Part shown: piece after piece, positions 58,207-64,000 of the stretch
Layout of the letters: every line of letters starts with the position of its first letter
How positions within the stretch are numbered: position 1 is the stretch's first letter
NCBI RefSeq assembly: GCF_000334455.1
Contig: NZ_BANX01000028.1
Coordinates: 62,001-126,000, forward strand
Reading direction: 5' to 3'
Origin: Gordonia soli NBRC 108243
GTDB taxonomy: Bacteria > Actinomycetota > Actinomycetes > Mycobacteriales > Mycobacteriaceae
Length of the DNA stretch: 64,000 nt
Program-made: the position numbers and the translations under genes
Notes under the pieces: generated by a model
The model's database searches: none
What the model saw: the letters and a program-made list of their open reading frames with translations, nothing else
Told to the model about the DNA's origin: nothing

Positions 58207-58258
58207 ATCAGGAACGGAATCGTTCCTACTTTGCAGGATGCAATCAGGAACGCTTCCG
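58207..58258. promoter_or_regulatory. Two operator-like sites sharing ATCAGGAACG
   Basis: ATCAGGAACG occurs at 58207-58216 and 58243-58252. The first is part of the palindrome GGAACGGAATCGTTCC (58211-58226), the second of GGAACGCTTCC (58247-58257). Both lie between divergent oxygenase and TetR starts. Confidence 0.6.
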
Positions 58259-58273
58259 TGTCAAGATGTCGAC

Positions 58274-58879
58274 ATGGCTTCCGTGGTCCGGCCCTACCGA
58301 GGGGTCTCTGCCGAGGACCGCACGCGCGAGCGGCGCGAGCGGCTCATCGACGCGAGTCTCGACGTGGTGAGCGAGTCCGGAATCGCAGCCGCCACCGTCG
58401 AGGCGATCGCCGGCCACGCCGGACTGTCGAAGCGCTACTTCTACGAGAGTTTTCGAGATCGCGACGAGATCCTGGTCGCGGCACTCGATTCGGTCTTCGA
58501 GCCGATGGGCGCCCGGCTCCGCTCGGCACTCGCCGACGGCGGCAGCACCGACGATCGGGTGGCCGTCACGGCCGCGACGCTGGTCCACACCCTCGCCGAC
58601 GACCCACGCGCGACGCGACTGTTCCTCGCCGCCCCCGGCAGCGCCGCCCTGGAAGCCCGTCGACGTCACCTGGTGGACGAGTTCACCCCGGCCCTCATGC
58701 GGGACGTCCTCGACGCCGATCCCGACGATGCACGCCGCATGATGGCCACCACGCTGATGGTCGCCGGGACCACCGAGGTGCTCGATCGCTGGCTGCGCGG
58801 CGATCTCCCGTTGTCCCGCGAGGAGTTCACCGACACCCTCGCGATGCTGGGCCGCCGCCTCGCCGCGGCCCCCGACTGA
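58274..58879 (+). CDS. TetR-family transcriptional regulator
   Basis: 201 residues. Helix-turn-helix SGIAAATVEAIAGHAGLSKR followed by YFYESFRDRDEIL. It probably represses the divergent oxygenase-dehydrogenase pair and itself through the repeats at 58207-58258. Ends seven bases before the stop of the convergent GH16-like gene. The inducer is unknown, perhaps the oxygenase substrate. Confidence 0.87.
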   Translation: MASVVRPYRGVSAEDRTRERRERLIDASLDVVSESGIAAATVEAIAGHAGLSKRYFYESFRDRDEILVAALDSVFEPMGARLRSALADGGSTDDRVAVTAATLVHTLADDPRATRLFLAAPGSAALEARRRHLVDEFTPALMRDVLDADPDDARRMMATTLMVAGTTEVLDRWLRGDLPLSREEFTDTLAMLGRRLAAAPD

Positions 58880-58885
58880 CACCGA

Positions 58886-59686
58886 TCAGTCGGCCACGGA
58901 CGCAAGCACATCGGGCCGCACCACGACGCGGCTCACGTGAACGGCGGGCACGGGGTCGTCGGGACCCCGGAGCGCGCCGTCCGGTGGGAAGTCGAACACC
59001 GCGATGATCAACTGCATCGGATACTCCGGCGACTGTGCAGTAGTGTGCACCAGTCGGCCGTCGATCTCGAAGACCACCCCGTCGGCCGACCAGTCGATCG
59101 AGTAGGTGTGCACTTCTGACACGTCGATCGCGATCTCCGGCGCCGCGAACTCCTCCTGCAACGCCGGGTCGCGGAAGGCATGTACCCCACGTCCCACCGC
59201 CGCCAGGGGCTCCCCGGTCGAGCCCGTCCGCATCGTCGAGCCGAACACCTCGACCACACAGATCTCACCGCACCGTGCCGGACTGTCCTCCAGTCCGATC
59301 AGCCAGGCCGAGAACATCGACTCCGGCGTGAGCTCCGCACGGCACGTCACCTCGACACGGCCTCGGAACGGCGTCACGCCCCACTGAGCGGACTGCTCCT
59401 CACGGACGCGTAGGCCTGGCCGGAACGGCTGCTGGCCCGCGGTCGAGCCGAGCGGACCGGACCAGTTGCCGGACTGGACCGCTGACACGCGGAGGGGTGG
59501 ATCGTGCTGATCGGCGCACCAGATCGGATGCTCCGGTGGGATTCTCAGCGTTAGACCGTCGGGACCGGTGGTGAGGTCGGCGCGGGCGTCGACCCGCGAG
59601 CTCCACCCCGGTAGGTACGCGGGTGTCCAGACCGACTCGTCGAGCCCGCCGGTGAAATCCTCGTCGAGCGTGTCCCTGCCGTACAT
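58886..59686 (-). CDS. GH16-like glycosidase-fold protein with altered catalytic motif
   Basis: 266 residues, concanavalin-like GH16 fold: LDEDFTGGLDESVW at the N-terminus, RPGLRVREEQSAQWGVTPFRGRVEV, WLIGLEDSP, and VHTYSIDWSADGVVFEIDG. The catalytic block is GEICVVEVFG with Glu141 and Glu146, but the middle Asp of the usual E-x-D-x-x-E motif is Cys143. No signal peptide, unlike most GH16 enzymes. Either a changed active site or a non-catalytic protein. It starts 65 bases after the NtdA-like gene on the same strand. Confidence 0.75.
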   Translation of the reverse strand: MYGRDTLDEDFTGGLDESVWTPAYLPGWSSRVDARADLTTGPDGLTLRIPPEHPIWCADQHDPPLRVSAVQSGNWSGPLGSTAGQQPFRPGLRVREEQSAQWGVTPFRGRVEVTCRAELTPESMFSAWLIGLEDSPARCGEICVVEVFGSTMRTGSTGEPLAAVGRGVHAFRDPALQEEFAAPEIAIDVSEVHTYSIDWSADGVVFEIDGRLVHTTAQSPEYPMQLIIAVFDFPPDGALRGPDDPVPAVHVSRVVVRPDVLASVAD

Positions 59687-59751
59687 CGTGTCCCCCGGTT
59701 CTCGTCGAGCCGCCCCTGACACAGTCAACCACCGGGGACCGACCGACGCCG

Positions 59752-61119
59752 TCAGCTCGCGAAGGCCGCGTACAGCGCGTCGACCACGCGATCCTGTTCG
59801 CTGAGGGTCATCGTCGGGTAGAGGGGCAGCTGGAACAGGTGCGCAGATCGCCCTTCGACGGATCGTAGATCGACACGATCGTGCACGACCGACGCGCCAC
59901 CGCCCTGACGATGTGTCAGTACCGGGTAGTAGACGTCCGCCTGAACTCCTCGACGGGCGAGCGCCCCGAGGAGCTCGTCGCGACGGCCGATCGTCTCCTC
60001 CACGGTGAACAGGTGCCACACGGTGTCCGGCCCACCCGCCGGTAGGCGGAGCAAGCCACGCTGCGCCAGCGAATCCAGGCTGTCGAGATACCGCGCGGCC
60101 AGCACACTGCGACGAAGGTTGTTGCGCGACAAGAAGCCCACCCGCGCGCCGAGCCCAGCAGCCTGCAGATTGTCGATCCGGGCGTTGAGACCGAACGGCG
60201 CGGACTTGAGGTACTTGCGATACTCGGAGCCCACCGGCGTGAAGCCGTGGTAGAGATACCGTCGGACCTCCTCGGCGAGGTCGGCCCGATTGGTCACCAC
60301 CGCACCGGCCTTGCCGCACGCGCCGAGGTTCTTGTACGGATTGAAGCTGAGCGCCGCGGCATCCGACCACCGGCCGACATCGTCCAACCCGATGCCCTGT
60401 GCCGCGTCTTCGACGATCGGGATCCCATGCGGCGCACAGATGTCCGACAACGCCCGGACATCGGCAAATCGCCCGTACAGGTGAACCGGGAGCACGCACC
60501 TGGTCCGAGAGGTCAGCACTGCACGCACCGACTCGGGATCGATCAGATGATCGTCGCGGGTGTCGGCGAGGACCGGTGTCGCACCGGTGATGTGCACGGC
60601 GTTCTCGGTGCCCGGGAAGCTGTTCGGCGGGATGATCACCTCGTCTCCCGGCCGTACACCGACGGCCAGCAGCGCCCCGACGAGCGCGTCGGTACCGCTC
60701 GCGCTCCCCACCACGTGATCGACGCCGAGGAACATCCCGAGGGCGTGTTCGATTCGCTCGACGTCGGGGCCCGCCGTGAACCGACCGGAACCGAGAACTC
60801 GCCGGAATGCCTCCTCGATCGGGCCGATCTCGGCGATGTCGACCAGCCGGTCGAGCGGTGCGCACTGCACCTCGGTGACGATCGGTCCGCGTTCGACGAC
60901 ATCCCGGATCCGGCGCAGCGGCGTGGATTCCGCCAGCTGCCGGAGCGCGTCGTTACCCGGTCGACGCATCACCCGCACCCGCGCGGGCGGCACCTTACGG
61001 GTCACCTGCGACGTGAGCTCGTCGATGCTGCGCGCCCGACCGTCGACGGCGCGGATCGGCACACCGTCGATCGGGGTGACGCCTGCCGACCATCCGTAGG
61101 TTCTGGTCATCTCCGCCAT
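59752..61119 (-). CDS. DegT/DnrJ/EryC1 sugar aminotransferase, NtdA-like
   Basis: 455 residues, PLP-dependent. SASGTDALVGALLAVGVRPG, DEVIIPPNSFPGTENAV, LPVHLYGRFADV, and the PLP Lys263 in SFNPYKNLGACGKAGAV. These and VWHLF, VQADVYYPVLTH and LPLYPTMTLSEQDRV resemble Bacillus NtdA, which aminates 3-oxo-glucose-6-phosphate in kanosamine synthesis, more than the nucleotide-sugar aminotransferases. It also shares the N-terminal extension of about 75 residues before the core. The start may instead be ATG 61110. No NtdB or NtdC partner is in the window. Confidence 0.78.
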   Translation of the reverse strand: MAEMTRTYGWSAGVTPIDGVPIRAVDGRARSIDELTSQVTRKVPPARVRVMRRPGNDALRQLAESTPLRRIRDVVERGPIVTEVQCAPLDRLVDIAEIGPIEEAFRRVLGSGRFTAGPDVERIEHALGMFLGVDHVVGSASGTDALVGALLAVGVRPGDEVIIPPNSFPGTENAVHITGATPVLADTRDDHLIDPESVRAVLTSRTRCVLPVHLYGRFADVRALSDICAPHGIPIVEDAAQGIGLDDVGRWSDAAALSFNPYKNLGACGKAGAVVTNRADLAEEVRRYLYHGFTPVGSEYRKYLKSAPFGLNARIDNLQAAGLGARVGFLSRNNLRRSVLAARYLDSLDSLAQRGLLRLPAGGPDTVWHLFTVEETIGRRDELLGALARRGVQADVYYPVLTHRQGGGASVVHDRVDLRSVEGRSAHLFQLPLYPTMTLSEQDRVVDALYAAFAS

Positions 61120-61155
61120 TCCTGCTCAGCTGCAGGGGAACTCGCGATCCCCCGA

Positions 61156-61170
61156 TGCATCGTCGATGCA
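61156..61170. promoter_or_regulatory. Palindrome TGCATCG-T-CGATGCA
   Basis: Perfect 15-base palindrome 37 bases before the NtdA-like start, in a 195-base gap with no gene. Candidate operator; the regulator is unknown. Confidence 0.45.
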
Positions 61171-61314
61171 CTCGTCCAGATCTACTCGCGGGATCGGCGA
61201 CACGGCAACGGCTCGTCCCGTATGGATCTCGTACAGATCGCGACAAGAACTCGTCTGCGGGCAAACGACCGGCCGATGGACTCACCGGCCCCGGCGGTCC
61301 CGACGGTCGGTGTG

Positions 61315-61833
61315 TCAGATCCCGAACGCTGCCGCGTAGGCGACGACCCCGGTCGGGGCGGGCGCGGCGGGATCGAGGAAGAGTGCCATGAACGCCTCGT
61401 CGGGCACCTCGAACGGCGCGCTGATGTGCGACCGCGATGCCGGGGTGAAACCGAACCGCGGGTAGTACTCAGGGTGACCCAAGACCACGACGGCGTTCTC
61501 GCCCCGCGATCGCGCCGCGGCCAGCGCCGCCCGGGTCGCCGTACTGCCGACGCCTCGTCCTTGGAATTCCGGTGCCACCGAACACGGCGCCAGCGCGAGG
61601 GCCGGGGTACCGCCGACCGAGCATCGGGTGAGCAGCGCATGCCCGACCACCTGACCGCCTGGGGCGGTGGCGACGATCGAGAGATCGGGTATCCATGCGT
61701 CGTCGTCACGTCGGAGCGCGTCGACGAGGTCCGCTTCGGAGACGGTCGGGAAGGCTGCGGCGACCACCGAGCGGATGGACATCACATCCTCCGCGGTCTC
61801 GGTCCGGGTCTGCCAGGTCTCGGTGCTGCTCAC
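61315..61833 (-). CDS. GNAT-family N-acetyltransferase (YhbS-like)
   Basis: 172 residues. Acetyl-CoA pyrophosphate loop VAPEFQGRGVGSTATRAAL and the YhbS-type C-terminus VVLGHPEYYPRFGFTPASRS. The acceptor is unknown. GTG start at 61833 with a GGGAGG site upstream; the longer frame overlaps the divergent HEAT gene and is spurious. Divergent from the HEAT/MerR operon. Confidence 0.83.
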   Translation of the reverse strand: MSSTETWQTRTETAEDVMSIRSVVAAAFPTVSEADLVDALRRDDDAWIPDLSIVATAPGGQVVGHALLTRCSVGGTPALALAPCSVAPEFQGRGVGSTATRAALAAARSRGENAVVVLGHPEYYPRFGFTPASRSHISAPFEVPDEAFMALFLDPAAPAPTGVVAYAAAFGI

Positions 61834-61913
61834 CCGAGCATCCTCCCCCGGCACAGCCGCGTCCGAAACCGGTTTTCGGCCGCGACCCCCGATGGTTCTC
61901 GGGCCCGGCCTTG

Positions 61914-61934
61914 ACCTTGACACAGTGGCAAGGT
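61914..61934 (+). promoter_or_regulatory. MerR-type operator in the promoter of the HEAT-merR operon
   Basis: A 21-base palindrome, ACCTTGACAC-A-GTGGCAAGGT, with one mismatched pair. TTGACC (61911-61916) serves as -35 and TTCTGT at 61936 as a weak -10, giving a 19-base spacer as in MerR-controlled promoters. Confidence 0.65.
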
Positions 61935-61962
61935 GTTCTGTGGGTCGCAGGAGGTGATCGTC

Positions 61963-62628
61963 ATGACGGCAACCGACAGGGACCAGGCGACTGCACGACG
62001 TGGTCGGATGCTCGACGCTCTGTCCGGTCCCGACTCGTCCATCCGACTGCAGGCCGCACTCGCGATGGGCACGGACCCGGATGTGCGATTCGTCGAGCCG
62101 CTGGTCGCGCGGTGCGCCGTCGAACCCGACTTCTTCGTCCGGGACATGCTGACGTGGGCGCTCACCCGACATCCCGTCGAGGTCGCGGTCCCGTTGGTGG
62201 TCGCCGAACTCGACAGTTCTCGAACCCAGGCATGCAGTCAAGCGCTGCACACCCTCTCCAAGATCGGCGATCGCAGTGTCTGGCCGTCGATCACAGCGGC
62301 CCTGCTGCACGACCGCGACGACGAGATCGCACGCAGCGCGTGGCGTGCGGCCGCCGTCCTCGTCCCGGACGGAGACGAGCCGGCGCTGGCCGCAGAACTG
62401 GTGGGTGAGCTCGGGCGTGGCGACAAAGACCTGCGCCGCAGCCTGAGTCGGGCACTGGTCACGCTGGGAGACGAGGCCGTGACGCCGGTACTCACCGTGC
62501 CGCGACGTGCCGCCGACCCGCAGGTCCGAGCGCACGCGATGGCGACCGTGGAATTGCTCCACGACCCCGACATCGACCTCGCCGGGGCCATCGACGACGC
62601 CCTGCGCATCACCCTCACCCAGGAGTAG
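61963..62628 (+). CDS. HEAT-repeat protein encoded with a MerR-HEAT regulator
   Basis: 221 residues, all-helical, made of repeated ~30-residue HEAT/armadillo-like units: SSIRLQAALAMG, FFVRDMLTWALTRHP, RTQACSQALHTLSKIGD, EIARSAWRAAAVL, DLRRSLSRALVTLGD and QVRAHAMATVELL. No catalytic motif or membrane segment. AGGAGG lies eight bases before the ATG. It ends seven bases before a MerR regulator that carries the same kind of repeats, so a physical partnership is likely. Confidence 0.82.
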   Translation: MTATDRDQATARRGRMLDALSGPDSSIRLQAALAMGTDPDVRFVEPLVARCAVEPDFFVRDMLTWALTRHPVEVAVPLVVAELDSSRTQACSQALHTLSKIGDRSVWPSITAALLHDRDDEIARSAWRAAAVLVPDGDEPALAAELVGELGRGDKDLRRSLSRALVTLGDEAVTPVLTVPRRAADPQVRAHAMATVELLHDPDIDLAGAIDDALRITLTQE

Positions 62629-62635
62629 CCGCCCG

Positions 62636-63676
62636 ATGTTGATCGGCGAGGTCGCCCGACGATCCGGTGTCAGCGCACGCATGCTCCGGCATTACGAGTC
62701 GCTCGGTCTCGTGACGCCGGACGGCCGGACGTCGGGCGGCTATCGCGTCTACAGCCAGGCCGATGTGCGCCGCATCCTCGACATCGAGAGCCTGCGGTCG
62801 TTGGGGTTGTCACTCGATGAGATCGGTCGGGCACTGGCGGATCCGGAGTTCACCCCGGACGTCCTGGTCGCTCGACTCGTCGACGAGACCCGACGTCGGA
62901 TGGACCGTGACGCCGAACTCCTCGCTCGCCTGGAGCGGGTGCGTCGGGTGGGTCCGGAAGGATGGGAGGACGTGCTCGGCCTGATCCGCCTCCTGCGCGG
63001 TCTCGGCTCCGAGTACGCGGCCCTGCGGCAGCGAGCGGTGCTCCCCTCGGTCGATGGAACACCTCGCACCCCTGACCTCCTCGCCGAGGCCGTACTCGGA
63101 GAGACCGACACCAACGTCGCAGGCGCGTTGCGGTGGGCGCTCAACCGGGTCGGCGCAGATGTGGTGCCGAGCCTCGCGGCCGGGATGGCGTCGGACGACG
63201 TCGCCGTCCGGAGACGCGCGGTGTCGGCACTGGCCGAGATACCGGGGCCGGCGACCACCGAGGTGCTCCGCCGATCCCTCGACGACGTGGACGAGGACAT
63301 CCGCCGCCGCGTGGTGCTCGCGCTGGGCGCACGAGCAGTTCCGGCGGTGATCGGAGCCCTGGTGACGATGGTCGCCGATGGTCACAACGACGTCGAAGCC
63401 GCCGAGTTGCTGGGCGGCTTCGTGATCGACCCGACCGGGTCCCACCTCTCGGAGCGCGTTGGCGCCGGCGACGAGCGGGCCGGTCAACGCATCGTCGGCG
63501 CCCTGGTCGAGCGCCTGCACCACACCGATGATCCGGCCGTGCGGCTCAGGCTGACGCAGGCACTGGCCGAGATCCCCGCCGACGCGGCCCGCGCCGCACT
63601 CGGCGACCTGACCGGCGATCACGATCGGGTGGTGGCACTCACCGCCGAAGCGATCCTCGCCGGCCGCGGGCGCTGA
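62636..63676 (+). CDS. MerR-family regulator fused to HEAT repeats
   Basis: 346 residues. N-terminal MerR winged helix (MLIGEVARRSGVSARMLRHY, GYRVYSQADVRRILDIESL) and a dimerisation helix to about residue 120. From about 140 on it has HEAT-like units instead of a small-molecule or metal pocket: VAGALRWALNRVGADVVPSL, VAVRRRAVSALAEIPG, DIRRRVVLALGARAV and AVRLRLTQALAEIPADAA. AGGAG lies ten bases before the ATG. It probably controls its own operon through the palindrome at 61914. Confidence 0.85.
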   Translation: MLIGEVARRSGVSARMLRHYESLGLVTPDGRTSGGYRVYSQADVRRILDIESLRSLGLSLDEIGRALADPEFTPDVLVARLVDETRRRMDRDAELLARLERVRRVGPEGWEDVLGLIRLLRGLGSEYAALRQRAVLPSVDGTPRTPDLLAEAVLGETDTNVAGALRWALNRVGADVVPSLAAGMASDDVAVRRRAVSALAEIPGPATTEVLRRSLDDVDEDIRRRVVLALGARAVPAVIGALVTMVADGHNDVEAAELLGGFVIDPTGSHLSERVGAGDERAGQRIVGALVERLHHTDDPAVRLRLTQALAEIPADAARAALGDLTGDHDRVVALTAEAILAGRGR

Positions 63677-63723
63677 TCCCCGTCGCGGATGAGTAGATCG
63701 TCGACCAGCATGACCAGTATTCT

Positions 63724-63739
63724 TCCCACTAATGGGAAA
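63724..63739. promoter_or_regulatory. Inverted repeat TTCCCA-CTAA-TGGGAA before the esterase gene
   Basis: Perfect 6-bp arms, directly upstream of the predicted -10 box TACGGT (63748-63753) of the esterase gene. Could be an operator or the merR operon hairpin. Confidence 0.45.
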
Positions 63740-63747
63740 TTACGTCT

Positions 63748-63753
63748 ACGGTG
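63748..63753 (+). promoter_or_regulatory. Predicted -10 box (TACGGT) of a leaderless esterase gene
   Basis: Hexamer ends six bases before the ATG at 63760. Confidence 0.45.
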
Positions 63754-63759
63754 GGTGCA

Positions 63760-64000
63760 TGATCGTGCGCCGAACGATCCCGATCCTGTCCGTCGCCCTC
63801 GCTCTCGCGCTCAGCGTGGTGACGGGCTGCGCGGCATCCGACTCCGCACCACAGCCCGCGCCGCTCGAGACATCGACCTCCAGCGGACAACTTCGCGGCG
63901 TCGACACAGCGACCACGCGCGAGTATCGCGGTGTCCGATACGCCGAACCGCCCGTCGGCGACCGCAGGTGGACGCTCCCGGTGGCAGCCGGACGCGCTCC
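63760..64000 (+). CDS. Type B carboxylesterase, lipoprotein (3' end outside window)
   Basis: Open to the window edge, 80 codons visible. N-terminal signal (RRTIPILSVALALALSVVTG) ends in the lipobox VTGC, so it is a predicted lipoprotein anchored outside the membrane. After a short Ser/Pro linker, GQLRGVDTATTREYRGVRYAE and PPVGDRRW are the N-terminal signature of type B carboxylesterases. The catalytic Ser, Glu and His are beyond the window. The substrate is unknown. Confidence 0.82.

Noticed and set aside
58886..60865. 659-codon frame covering both the GH16-like and part of the aminotransferase gene
   Set aside because: Only the last 266 codons match a family; the rest is Arg-rich shadow of the aminotransferase.
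61315..62682. 455-codon frame for the acetyltransferase
   Set aside because: The upstream part is antisense to the HEAT gene; the GNAT domain starts after GTG 61833.

Overview
The window is a high-GC actinobacterial chromosome segment, most likely from a mycolate-containing genus close to Gordonia; the genus is inferred and not proven. From memory, the backbone follows the gene order of the Mycobacterium tuberculosis chromosome: nei2, glpD2, lpdA, Rv3304, amidohydrolase, deoD, pmmB, upp, Rv3311, add, deoA, cdd, sdhCDAB, a class III aminotransferase, dacB1, Rv3335c, trpS, metC, metA, Rv3355c, folD, spoU/trmL and dnaE2 (Rv3297 to Rv3370c). Lineage-specific genes interrupt this backbone. I see no phage, insertion sequence, CRISPR array, tRNA or rRNA.

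Layout. 0-14.7 kb: DNA glycosylase end, glycerol catabolism (glpD and glpK, divergent), an AraC regulator with an epoxide hydrolase, LpdA flavoprotein, M20 amidohydrolase with an enoyl-CoA hydratase-like gene, punA-pmmB, an ABC ATPase and upp. 14.7-20.4 kb: a small YxxxD-tailed protein next to an NlpC/P60 peptidase, the Rv3311 homologue and a cdd-deoA-add nucleoside salvage operon. 20.4-24.1 kb: sdhCDAB with an iron-box-like site upstream. 24.2-32.9 kb: an amine catabolism block (permease, stress protein, amidotransferase, flavin oxidase, aldehyde dehydrogenase, Lrp regulator, class III aminotransferase). 33-39.8 kb: carboxypeptidase, YihY protein, trpS, xthA, an iron storage pair (bfd-bfr) with iron boxes, and an MFS exporter. 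40-43.4 kb: a decayed HxlR/hydrolase pair and a SAM-IV riboswitch ahead of metY-metX. 43.5-51.7 kb: an actin-fold membrane ATPase, folD-DUF3017, a dehydratase, a phosphotransferase pair with TetR, trmL and a GIY-YIG protein. 51.7-55 kb: dnaE2 with an SOS box. 55-64 kb: accessory genes: MpaB-type oxygenase with aldehyde dehydrogenase and TetR, a GH16-like protein with an NtdA-like sugar aminotransferase, a GNAT enzyme, a HEAT-repeat protein with a MerR-HEAT fusion regulator, and the start of a lipoprotein carboxylesterase.

Themes. (1) Eleven genes have a TANNNT -10 hexamer ending 6-8 bases before the start codon, the signature of leaderless mRNAs. (2) Candidate iron control sits upstream of both sdh and bfd-bfr. 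(3) Purine and pyrimidine salvage genes (punA, pmmB, upp, cdd, deoA, add) lie together. (4) The least understood parts are the MerR-HEAT/HEAT pair, the NtdA-like/GH16-like pair, the GIY-YIG gene behind dnaE2, and the small YxxxD protein beside the peptidase.
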